From positions 18,260 through 82,259 of the forward strand of contig CALUZV010000016.1 in the NCBI GenBank assembly GCA_944325345.1: a stretch of DNA of 64,000 nt, read 5' to 3'. A program made the position numbers and the translations under genes. The notes beneath the pieces are model-generated. The model was not told where the DNA came from. It ran no database searches and saw only the letters and a list, made by a program, of their open reading frames with translations. The stretch is from an uncultured Parabacteroides sp. GTDB taxonomy: Bacteria > Bacteroidota > Bacteroidia > Bacteroidales > Tannerellaceae. Each line of letters opens with the position of its first letter. Position 1 is the first letter of the stretch. This document shows, piece after piece, positions 1 through 7,700 of the stretch.

Positions 1-1302
1 TGCACGAACGAAAGTATTCGTGTAGGCGGTGGGGAATATGGTGTAAACCGTGGCCATATCGTGATTGATAAGCCCCAGATAGGCAATATCGCTGATATCC
101 AGGAACAGGCAATCGCGGCAGGGCAGGTACTTAACGGACGGAACATCGCACTCTACGGCATGGCTGCTCTGGTGGACGATGCGGAGAATCCCGGTCGGCA
201 TCACTTGGCACCGAACGCTACGCTGATTAATGAAGGAGTGATTGAGATTCATCTGCGGGAGATGGTGGAAGCCTATAAGGAACAAATCAAGGCTACACCT
301 GATGCAGAGAAAGGATTGTACCGCTTCATCAAGTGCTTTGCTATGGCGGCGGGAAAGGATTCGATGCTGATAAACGAAGGACTTATACGTATCTATTTCG
401 ACCAAGGTCTGGATTCCGATACTCCGGTCTATGGGGAAACCTTGTTGGCAGGAGAGGACTCGACGATTATTAATAACGGAGAGATTGAGTTGATTGGCGA
501 AGGTTCGTACGCGACACAAGCACGGGCGATTGCGGTCCCAGCCAACAATATGACGATTATAAATAATGGTAAGATAACGCTGGATATGGAGCGGGCATCG
601 ACTGTTCGTATCTTGGCAACGACGGGTCTGGGAGGAGTAATCGCTAACTATGGTACTATCCGCGTGAAGTCGAGCGGGCGGATTATGACAATAGCTCGTT
701 TTGCTAATACGCATATCTTGAACGAAGGTACGGTTGATATCGTTTCGAAGGCACGGTATATCGAACAGAAGGTTTCTTTCTTGTTCCAGTCTTATCCGTT
801 GGCTTGCGCATTTTATGAACATTCGTTCCCGAATGCGACTCCAGTACCGCCTATTATTAATAAAGGTATAGTGAAAGTCCATCTGGAAGGAAGCGAGGAA
901 TCGACTCCACACGCCGTGGCTTTCGGCATATATAGTGAGATGGTAGGTCCGGAGAAGCAAGTACATCGGATGGAAAATACAGGGACGATTACCGTAACTA
1001 AGTCCGGACCGTACGATTTCCTTACGGCAGAAGTAGGAGCCAATGTGCAGTCGGCAAAAGATTTCCCATATCCGATAGAAATAGGGGAATGGCATACTAC
1101 AGCGCGGAATTTTGCTCAAACGCGAGATCTATTCGTATGTAGAAGTGGAATCTTTGATTTCTCCCATGCGCATCTTTATCTCGAAGGAGATGGAAATACT
1201 ATAAATGTTGAAGCGAAAGATATGGTTTATCAGGAGGAAAAAGCCAGTTTGCGTGGGGATACCTTCCAGATAGTCCATGCGGAAGGATTAGTAATTGATT
1301 AA
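1..1302 (+). CDS. Repeat-rich beta-helix-like protein, 5' end outside window
   Basis: The reading frame is open from base 1 and ends with TAA at 1300-1302, so this is the C-terminal part (at least 433 residues) of a longer protein. The GTG at 61 is only the first start-like codon inside the window and is not a credible start. The sequence carries repeated short blocks of the type IIN-(N/E/K)-G-x-I-x-(I/L/V), for example near residues 57-66, 117-126, 139-147, 163-171, 225-231 and 270-277 counted from 61. Such Asn-Gly turns between short strands are typical of right-handed beta-helix or autotransporter-passenger-like folds, usually extracytoplasmic. No membrane segment or sorting signal is visible in this part. 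The next gene follows after 59 bp in the same direction. Function is not recognisable. Confidence 0.75.
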   Translation, partial: CTNESIRVGGGEYGVNRGHIVIDKPQIGNIADIQEQAIAAGQVLNGRNIALYGMAALVDDAENPGRHHLAPNATLINEGVIEIHLREMVEAYKEQIKATPDAEKGLYRFIKCFAMAAGKDSMLINEGLIRIYFDQGLDSDTPVYGETLLAGEDSTIINNGEIELIGEGSYATQARAIAVPANNMTIINNGKITLDMERASTVRILATTGLGGVIANYGTIRVKSSGRIMTIARFANTHILNEGTVDIVSKARYIEQKVSFLFQSYPLACAFYEHSFPNATPVPPIINKGIVKVHLEGSEESTPHAVAFGIYSEMVGPEKQVHRMENTGTITVTKSGPYDFLTAEVGANVQSAKDFPYPIEIGEWHTTARNFAQTRDLFVCRSGIFDFSHAHLYLEGDGNTINVEAKDMVYQEEKASLRGDTFQIVHAEGLVID

Positions 1303-1361
1303 TATAATAATAGATAAAAGCAGGTCATCTGCATGTTTAATTTAATTTCTTTAGAAAGATT

Positions 1362-2135
1362 ATGGCAAAGAAAGTTTTGATTATCGCAACCAATTATGGT
1401 TCTTGGGGCGAAGAATTGCAAGCTCCGTGGGATGCATGTAAGAAAGCTGGGTTTGAAGTAACATTGGCTACTCCGCAAGGAAAGAAACCGCTGCCTTTCG
1501 AAATCAGTGTGGACCCGGACTTTGTGGATGGTGTACAGAACATCAAAACCAATCCGAAGGAAGTTTGCGACCGTTGCAAGGAATTGGTTGATGGCGAAGA
1601 ATGGGCACATCCGTTGAAGTTCTCTGAAGTAAATATGGCAGACTACGATGCCATTGCTTTGACTGGTGGACCGGGCGCTATGTTGGATATGTGCAACTGC
1701 TGGGAACTCCACAAGTTGATTATGGATGCCTATAAGAGTGGAAAGATTGTAGCAGCTTTGTGCTATGCTGTTTCTACTTTGGTATTCCTTCGTGATCCGG
1801 AAAATGATTACAAGTCTATCATTTATGGAAAGAAGATTTGTGCTCATCCTCGTGCTTGGGACTTCTATGGCCCGGGTATGGCAATGTCATACGACCTCTA
1901 TGGTGCAACAGAAGATAATAAGGGTACAAACGTAATCACTCCGGGCTTCTTGTGGCCGATCGAAGACTTGGTGCGTGATGCTGTAGGTCCTAACGGAGCT
2001 TGCATCGCACGTATCAATGCTAACCGCGAAGACCCGCAGGTTTACTATGATCATCCGTTTATCACGGGTACATCTGTTGAATCATCTATCGCATACGGCG
2101 ACATGATTGTAAAGGTGTTGAATTCTATTAAGTAA
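1362..2135 (+). CDS. DJ-1/PfpI superfamily protein (class I amidotransferase-like fold)
   Basis: A 257-residue protein with the DJ-1/PfpI/ThiJ layout: N-terminal strand KKVLIIATNYG, an LTGGPGAM loop near residues 100-107, and a nucleophile elbow AALCYAVS with Cys134. Members are glyoxalase/deglycase-like enzymes, chaperones, or amidase-like hydrolases acting in the cytoplasm. The length fits the larger Hsp31/YajL-like subgroup rather than the compact PfpI proteases. It sits ahead of a tautomerase-like gene and a ThDP enzyme on the same strand, suggesting a shared small-molecule pathway. The ATG follows an AGAAAG sequence that can serve as ribosome site. The exact substrate cannot be deduced. 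Confidence 0.85.
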   Translation: MAKKVLIIATNYGSWGEELQAPWDACKKAGFEVTLATPQGKKPLPFEISVDPDFVDGVQNIKTNPKEVCDRCKELVDGEEWAHPLKFSEVNMADYDAIALTGGPGAMLDMCNCWELHKLIMDAYKSGKIVAALCYAVSTLVFLRDPENDYKSIIYGKKICAHPRAWDFYGPGMAMSYDLYGATEDNKGTNVITPGFLWPIEDLVRDAVGPNGACIARINANREDPQVYYDHPFITGTSVESSIAYGDMIVKVLNSIK

Positions 2136-2147
2136 TTTATTAATCGA

Positions 2148-2179
2148 AAGGTGGACCGAACGAAGGTTTGGTTCACCTT
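2148..2179. other. Intercistronic hairpin
   Basis: Imperfect stem with arms AAGGTGGACC and GGTTCACCTT around a short loop, lying between the PfpI-like gene and the tautomerase-like gene. No T-run follows directly, so it is more likely an mRNA-processing or attenuating hairpin than a strong terminator. Confidence 0.5.
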
Positions 2180-2199
2180 CCTTAAACGCGAATAAGAGG

Positions 2200-2445
2200 A
2201 TGCCAGCAATAATTATTCATAGCATAGAGATGACGGATGAGCAAAAGAAAATCATTGCCGATAAGTTCATCTCAGCTTTCTCCGAAGTAAGCAATGTCCC
2301 GAAAGACCGCATTTATCTATTCTTTAATGGATATAACTTGAATGAAGCCGCTACGGGTGGAAAGTTGTTCTCCGAAAATCCCCCTATGAATGCGAAGGCC
2401 AAGTTCAACGAAGGGGAATGGGCAGGAAAAGAGAACACGAAATAA
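2200..2445 (+). CDS. Small tautomerase-superfamily-like protein
   Basis: An 81-residue protein starting MPAIIIHS, so after Met removal Pro1 is the N-terminus, the catalytic base of the 4-oxalocrotonate tautomerase/MIF superfamily. The following pattern (beta strand, helix with TDEQKKIIADKFISAF, then VPKDRIYLFFNG) matches the monomer fold of this group. Family members catalyse keto-enol tautomerisation or dehalogenation of small acids and work as cytosolic oligomers. The C-terminal tail (about residues 58-81) is charged and shows no motif. It lies 64 bp after the PfpI-like gene and 31 bp before the ThDP enzyme, consistent with an operon. Assignment rests on Pro1, length and fold pattern, so function is only probable. 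Confidence 0.7.
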   Translation: MPAIIIHSIEMTDEQKKIIADKFISAFSEVSNVPKDRIYLFFNGYNLNEAATGGKLFSENPPMNAKAKFNEGEWAGKENTK

Positions 2446-2476
2446 ATCTTCATATTAATAATATAAGACTAAGACA

Positions 2477-4135
2477 ATGGATGTAAATCAAACGATCGTA
2501 AAGGCACTCGAAGATATAGGCGTAAGCTATGTGTTTGGCGGAAGCGGACAAGTAAATGCTTCCATGCTGTTAGCTTTACGCGATTCAAAAAAGATTAAGA
2601 CGGTTATTATCCGTAACGAGCAAGCTGCTTCTTTTATGGCTTGTGGCTATACCATGTTTAACCCGAGTAACCTCGGCGTATGTTTTGCTACGGGTGGACC
2701 TGGTGCGTTCAATCTGTTCTCGGGTTTGGCGGTTGCCTTATCAGACTCGTTGCCTATCCTTGCGATTACAGGATATACCTCGAAGAGTCAGCGAGGCAAG
2801 GGAGCATTGAATGAATCAACAGGTCTGAGTCGGACGCCAGATTCCCAAGCCATGTTCTCGGCTACTACCAAGAAGTCGTATATATTAGAGCGAGCAGAAG
2901 ATACATGTGATATTCTGGAAGATGCCATCAATACGGCGTTTGAAGGCCGTCCTGGTCCGGTTCACATCCATATCCCTAAGGATGTAACAACCGCAGAAGT
3001 AACGAACTACCGTCCTATCAAAGTTAATATCAAGCCCGTTTCGGCTGATAAGGCTGCTCTCGAAAAGGCTGTGCAGATACTGACCGAGGGCATACGTCAA
3101 AAGAAGAAGATATTAGCTTTGATAGGATATGGTTGTATCCGAAGCCAATGTGCCGACGAATTGAAGCAATTGATAGAGACCTACAAACTTCCTTTCGTCC
3201 AGACGATGGATGCCAAGGGTTTCCTCCCCGAGAATCACCCGCTATGCTTGGGTGTTTATGGTACTTCCGGCGATGAGGCTGCCAATACCTACTTCAAGGA
3301 TGCCGAGATTGTCTTGGCAATGGGCAACTCTTTCGCGCAGAATGCTACCTACGCCTTCCGCCCCACCTTATATGATGGGAAACAATTAATACATATCAAT
3401 ATCGACCCGGTAGAGATTGGCAAGGTCTATAAGGCTGACGCCCCCGTGGTCAGCGATATAAAACTGGCGCTCCAGGCAATGCTTCCCCTCTTGGAGGCTG
3501 CTCATTTGTCTGAGAATCCAGTTCCTGTATTGCCGAAAGGACGTTACTATGATGAGCCGGAGCACAAGGATGCCAAGCGTATCTTCCCCGGCGACATGGT
3601 TCGCCTCTTATCCGATAACCTTCCGGACAATGCGATCGTCATGGGGGATGCCGGTTCTCACATGTTGTGGGTGAGCAGCTATGCCCAACTGAACCGCAAC
3701 CAGCGTTATCAGAACCCCGGTAGCTTCGGCCCGATGGCGAGCCACACGAACGGCTGTATCGGCGTCAAGTGCGCGAACCCGGACAAAACAGTAATAGCCT
3801 GCGTCGGTGATGGTTGTTACCAGATGGCTGGCTTCGAGCTGATGACGGCTGTGCAATACAATATACCTGTCATTTGGATTATCTTTGACAACAACGAGTT
3901 CAATATCATCAAGAAGTTCCTCCTGAACATGTACAACGACGAGGCCTTCATGACGTTCGACAACCCCGACTTTGTCCGTTACGCCGAGGCATGCGGCGCC
4001 AAGGGCTATCGGGTGGAACGGCTGGAAGACTTCGTCCCTGCCTTCAAGGAGGCTTTGAGTCTGGGCAAGCCCTGCCTCATCGACGTCTTGGTGGACAACG
4101 AGGTGTATCCTCCCTTCGATTTAGGTAGAGTATAA
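2477..4135 (+). CDS. Thiamine-diphosphate-dependent enzyme, IlvB/acetolactate synthase-like
   Basis: A 552-residue protein with the three-domain layout of the acetohydroxyacid synthase/decarboxylase family. The N-terminal PYR domain carries the conserved cofactor-activating Glu48 in IIRNEQAA and a GGPGAFN loop. The central domain (about 190-330) is the Rossmann-like middle domain. The C-terminal PP domain has the ThDP/Mg motif GDG at 444-446 ending in DNN at 471-473. The length matches IlvB, oxalyl-CoA decarboxylase, sulfoacetaldehyde acetyltransferase and 2-oxoacid decarboxylases. No IlvN regulatory subunit is adjacent, and neighbours are a tautomerase and an MFS carrier, so ordinary branched-chain amino acid synthesis is unlikely. 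The reaction is probably decarboxylation or carboligation of a 2-oxoacid; the substrate is unknown. Confidence 0.87.
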   Translation: MDVNQTIVKALEDIGVSYVFGGSGQVNASMLLALRDSKKIKTVIIRNEQAASFMACGYTMFNPSNLGVCFATGGPGAFNLFSGLAVALSDSLPILAITGYTSKSQRGKGALNESTGLSRTPDSQAMFSATTKKSYILERAEDTCDILEDAINTAFEGRPGPVHIHIPKDVTTAEVTNYRPIKVNIKPVSADKAALEKAVQILTEGIRQKKKILALIGYGCIRSQCADELKQLIETYKLPFVQTMDAKGFLPENHPLCLGVYGTSGDEAANTYFKDAEIVLAMGNSFAQNATYAFRPTLYDGKQLIHINIDPVEIGKVYKADAPVVSDIKLALQAMLPLLEAAHLSENPVPVLPKGRYYDEPEHKDAKRIFPGDMVRLLSDNLPDNAIVMGDAGSHMLWVSSYAQLNRNQRYQNPGSFGPMASHTNGCIGVKCANPDKTVIACVGDGCYQMAGFELMTAVQYNIPVIWIIFDNNEFNIIKKFLLNMYNDEAFMTFDNPDFVRYAEACGAKGYRVERLEDFVPAFKEALSLGKPCLIDVLVDNEVYPPFDLGRV

Positions 4136-4141
4136 AAAGAG

Positions 4142-5329
4142 ATGATGAAGATTGAAGGATATTCACGGATGCTGATACCGTCCATCCTGTCGGTATCGCT
4201 GCTAACGATTATGGCGCCCACGGCGGTCTCTCCCGCCTTGGCCGCTATCTGCGATGCGTTCCCAGGCATCAGCCAGACCCAGGCGAAGCTCGTCCTGACT
4301 CTCCCCACGCTGGTGATGATGCCTATTGGCCTCTTCTCCGCCCGTCTGACGGCGAGGATCGACAAGAAGAAACTCTTGCTATTGGGTATGAGCCTCTTCC
4401 TGGTCTTCGGCGTGGCGGGGGGCTTTGTGAGCGACTTCCGATTGCTCCTCGTGATGCGCCTCCTCTTCGGCCTTGGGCTAGGGATTATGACGCCGCTCTC
4501 CACGTCGCTCATCTTCGACTTTGCCCCCGACCCGGCCAAGCGGAGCAAGCTGCTGGGGATGCAGGGCGCCTCGAACCAACTGGGCGGCCTGGTCTTCATG
4601 ATCCTCTCGGGTATCTTGGCGAACATCTCGTGGCGGTATTCGTTTCTGACCTATGCCTTCGTGCTCGTATCCATCATCCTTACCTTTATATATATGCCTT
4701 CCATGCCCCCGATGGAGCCGAAGAAACAAGCTCCCGGCGGGGACAAGCAGAAGCTAAACAAGAAGATATTCCTCCTCGCCTTCTTCGCCATGATGATATT
4801 TGCATGCTATTTTGTGATTAACACAGACTTGGCGCTCTTCATGGACGTAGAGGGAATAGGGGATGCCAAGCAGTGCGGCTACGCCCTTTCACTCATGCGT
4901 ATCCCGGCCATTATCGCTGGCATCTCGCTGGCATGGATCATGCGCAACCTGAAGGACTGGACGATGCCCTTCGCCACGGTCATCATGGCTGCTGGTTATC
5001 TGGTGATTGCCTATGCCGATTCGTTTGCCGTGGTGATGGCGGGTTGCCTCATCGTAGGCTTGGGCGGCGGTTTTGCCCTGCCCCCCATCTCGCTCTACCT
5101 CCCGCGTATCGTAACGCCGAGGCAGCGCACGTTCGGGATAGCGATCATCATGTCGGTGGCACAGCTGGGGCAGTTCATCTCGCCGCTCTATACCAGTATG
5201 TTTGTCAGCGATGTGAATCCAGAAGCTTGCCGCCTCCGCTTTGTGGTCTCGGCCATCACGACGGTGGTGATAGGTTTCATGGTTTTAGGCTTTACCTATA
5301 CGCTCCCGAAGAAGGCGCTCGAAGGGTAG
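4142..5329 (+). CDS. Major facilitator superfamily transporter
   Basis: A 395-residue hydrophobic protein with about 12 predicted membrane segments and the MFS layout: an extracytoplasmic-facing first loop, an arginine-rich cytoplasmic loop SARLTARIDKKK after the second segment, a charged central loop near 193-207, and a second six-segment half. It begins 6 bp after the ThDP enzyme stop, so the two are almost certainly cotranscribed. Two ATGs stand in tandem at 4142 and 4145; either may be used. Context suggests it moves the substrate or product of the upstream enzyme across the inner membrane. The family cannot be narrowed to a specific substrate from sequence alone. Confidence 0.88.
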   Translation: MMKIEGYSRMLIPSILSVSLLTIMAPTAVSPALAAICDAFPGISQTQAKLVLTLPTLVMMPIGLFSARLTARIDKKKLLLLGMSLFLVFGVAGGFVSDFRLLLVMRLLFGLGLGIMTPLSTSLIFDFAPDPAKRSKLLGMQGASNQLGGLVFMILSGILANISWRYSFLTYAFVLVSIILTFIYMPSMPPMEPKKQAPGGDKQKLNKKIFLLAFFAMMIFACYFVINTDLALFMDVEGIGDAKQCGYALSLMRIPAIIAGISLAWIMRNLKDWTMPFATVIMAAGYLVIAYADSFAVVMAGCLIVGLGGGFALPPISLYLPRIVTPRQRTFGIAIIMSVAQLGQFISPLYTSMFVSDVNPEACRLRFVVSAITTVVIGFMVLGFTYTLPKKALEG

Positions 5330-5333
5330 GAGG

Positions 5334-5448
5334 ATATACGCCGGTCGTATGCGATAATATACGATACCCGTATGTGGTAATATACGACATCCGTATGTGG
5401 TAATATACGTCGGTCGTATGCGGTAATAGACGCGACTCGTTTGCGGTC
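5334..5448. repeat. Tandem array, five 23-bp palindromic units
   Basis: Five contiguous 23-bp units start at 5334, 5357, 5380, 5403 and 5426. Consensus begins ATATACG, then a variable 4-6 base centre, then CGTATG(T/C)GGTA. The TATACG and CGTATg arms form a short inverted repeat in each unit. The last unit is the most diverged. The array begins 5 bp after the MFS stop codon and ends 59 bp before the next start. Confidence 0.85.
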
Positions 5449-5507
5449 GCAGATGCCGGTCATCTACGAAAAGAATAATTATTCATATCTTAATAAAGAG
5501 GACAAAT

Positions 5508-7364
5508 ATGGAAAAAGGACTTAAGTTTTTTACTCCCTCAAGCAACATGCAGTTTGAGTTTACCGACTTGATAGCCGGCTATGTAAAGGAATTTGACAAG
5601 GAAACGGGAAGTTTCACGCTGACGACAAGCGACGGGCGTGAGTTCCGCGTTTACCTGACCGATACGACATACGCGCGCCTAATGCGCAACCTCGACGAGC
5701 CGTATCAGGACTGCACCGGCCTGATGCACCAGATGCTCGCACAGGACGGACGTATGGTCTTTGCCTTCGGTATCTTCTACCCGCAGCACGACGGGACGTT
5801 CCAGTTCGAGGCGAAGTCGCTCGACTTCCCCGAGAAGGAGCTGGGCAAGTACCGCTTCGAAGAATCGGGCTGGTGGCAGAAGCAGGCAAAGAGTATCTGC
5901 GACTTCTTTGTCAAGGCCCAGTTCGGTTCTACGGGCGACATCAATTATGAGAACTACCGTACGAACGTGAACCTCTCGGGCAAGGTGGACATCAACTCGT
6001 TCCGCCAGGAGACGGATACGATTTCGCGTATGATATATGGTATGGCGTCGGCCTTCATGATGACCGGCGAGGACCTCTTCCTCGAGGTGGCCGAGAAAGG
6101 CGTGCAGTATCTGCGCGACCACATGCGGTTCTACGATGTGGACGACAACATCGTCTATTGGTATCACGGCATTGACGTGCAGGGCGGACGGGAGACGAAG
6201 ATATTCACGTCGGAGTTCGGCGACGATTACGATGCCATCCCGATGTACGAGCAAATCTATGCCCTTGCCGGCCCGGTGCAGACCTACCGCGTGAATGGCG
6301 ACCCGGCTATCCTGCGGGATACGGAATTGACCATTGATCTATTCGACCGCTTCTTCAAGGACACCAAGGGGGAAGGCTACTATTCGCATATCGACCCCAT
6401 CATGCTTAGCCCGCATAGCGAGAGCCTCGGGTCCAATAAGTCTCGCAAGAACTGGAACTCCGTAGGCGACCATGCTCCAGCCTACCTTATCAACCTCTAT
6501 CTCGCTACGGGCCGTGAAGAATATCTGAAGTTCTTGGAATATACAGCAGATACGATTACGACGCACTTCCCCGACTACGAGAACTCTCCGTTTGTGAACG
6601 AACGCTTCATGGACGACTGGTCGCACGACCTGAAGTGGGGCTGGCAGCAAGACCGCGCCGTGGTTGGGCACAACCTGAAGATAGCATGGAACCTGATGCG
6701 TATCAACAGCGTATGCCCGAAGGCCTCTTATCAGGAGTTTGCGAAGAAGATTGCAGCCGTGATGCCGAAGGTCGGATTGGACGTACAACGTGGCGGTTGG
6801 TACGACGTGATGGAGCGCCGTTTGCACGAAGGACAGGAATACTATCGCTTTGCATGGCACGACCGCAAGGCTTGGTGGCAACAGGAGCAGGCTATTCTCG
6901 CCTACGAGATACTTTACGGTATATATAAAGACGCTGACTACCTGAAGTATGCACGTGAGTCGGCGGCCTTCTACAACACCTTCTTCCTCGACCACGAGGA
7001 TGGGGCGGTTTACTTCAACGTCCTGAACAATGGTTTGCCATATCTGCTCGGTACGGAGCGAAAGAAGGGAAGCCACTCCATGAGTGCATACCATTCCGTA
7101 GAGTTGGCATATCTGGCAGCTACCTATACGAACCTGTTGAACACGCATAAGCCTATGACCTTCTACTTTAAGCCGCAAGCGAATGGCTTTGCAGACGGGG
7201 TTCTGCGTGTGCAGCCTGATATCTTGCCGGTCGGAAGTGTGAAGATAAAGGAAGTAACTATCGACGGGAAGGCATGGGACAAGTTCGATGCTGAAGGAAT
7301 GACGGTGCAGTTGCCTGCCTTGAACTATCGTCCGAAGATTAAAGTAGTCGTAGAATCTAAATGA
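5508..7364 (+). CDS. AGE-family (N-acylglucosamine 2-epimerase-like) sugar epimerase/isomerase
   Basis: A 618-residue protein with an added N-terminal beta domain of about 110 residues, followed by an (alpha/alpha)6-barrel typical of N-acylglucosamine 2-epimerases and cellobiose/mannobiose 2-epimerases. Recognisable catalytic-region blocks include VGHNLKIAWNL near residue 388 (His) and RKAWWQQEQAILAY near residue 452 (Trp/Gln/Glu row of the barrel), plus RGGWYDV. A C-terminal stretch of about 60 residues looks like a beta cap. Members isomerise aldoses or the reducing end of disaccharides in the cytoplasm. No signal peptide is seen. It stands ahead of a STAS gene and GlgX, so a role in intracellular glycan or glycogen use is plausible; substrate is uncertain. 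Confidence 0.85.
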   Translation: MEKGLKFFTPSSNMQFEFTDLIAGYVKEFDKETGSFTLTTSDGREFRVYLTDTTYARLMRNLDEPYQDCTGLMHQMLAQDGRMVFAFGIFYPQHDGTFQFEAKSLDFPEKELGKYRFEESGWWQKQAKSICDFFVKAQFGSTGDINYENYRTNVNLSGKVDINSFRQETDTISRMIYGMASAFMMTGEDLFLEVAEKGVQYLRDHMRFYDVDDNIVYWYHGIDVQGGRETKIFTSEFGDDYDAIPMYEQIYALAGPVQTYRVNGDPAILRDTELTIDLFDRFFKDTKGEGYYSHIDPIMLSPHSESLGSNKSRKNWNSVGDHAPAYLINLYLATGREEYLKFLEYTADTITTHFPDYENSPFVNERFMDDWSHDLKWGWQQDRAVVGHNLKIAWNLMRINSVCPKASYQEFAKKIAAVMPKVGLDVQRGGWYDVMERRLHEGQEYYRFAWHDRKAWWQQEQAILAYEILYGIYKDADYLKYARESAAFYNTFFLDHEDGAVYFNVLNNGLPYLLGTERKKGSHSMSAYHSVELAYLAATYTNLLNTHKPMTFYFKPQANGFADGVLRVQPDILPVGSVKIKEVTIDGKAWDKFDAEGMTVQLPALNYRPKIKVVVESK

Positions 7365-7373
7365 TGAAAGGTG

Positions 7374-7685
7374 ATGGTGAAAGAAATGTCAGTTCATAAA
7401 ATAGGGGCGACCCTCGATGCCTCCACTTCCAACCGGGAGCAGGAGGCACTCGTTGCCCTGATGGATAAAGGGAAAGATGTGGCAATCGACTTGAGCGGAT
7501 GCGACTATGTATCGAGTGCAGGTCTGCGTGTCCTGCTGTATTCATACAAGTTGGCTCGCTCCAAGGGGTTGCAGCTCTATCTGATTGGAGTACATGAGGA
7601 AGTGCGCGAAGTGATGCGCATGACCGGCTTCGAGAAGTTCTTTGCATACTATGATACGGTAGAAGACTGTACTCTTTGTTCATAA
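7374..7685 (+). CDS. STAS-domain anti-sigma factor antagonist-like protein
   Basis: A protein of about 103 residues made of one STAS domain. The block DLSGCDYVSSAGLRVLL contains the serine that is phosphorylated in SpoIIAA/RsbV proteins, followed by the ridge helix and the terminal MTGFEKFF segment usual for the fold. Possible starts are GTG 7371, ATG 7374 and ATG 7386; ATG 7374 is chosen as first ATG after an AAAGG sequence. It lies 9 bp after the epimerase gene and 15 bp before glgX, so it is embedded in a carbohydrate operon. The expected partner is the HATPase encoded at 10145. A second STAS gene lies at 9838. Confidence 0.9.
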   Translation: MVKEMSVHKIGATLDASTSNREQEALVALMDKGKDVAIDLSGCDYVSSAGLRVLLYSYKLARSKGLQLYLIGVHEEVREVMRMTGFEKFFAYYDTVEDCTLCS

Positions 7686-7700
7686 TAAAGCTATAGTTTT

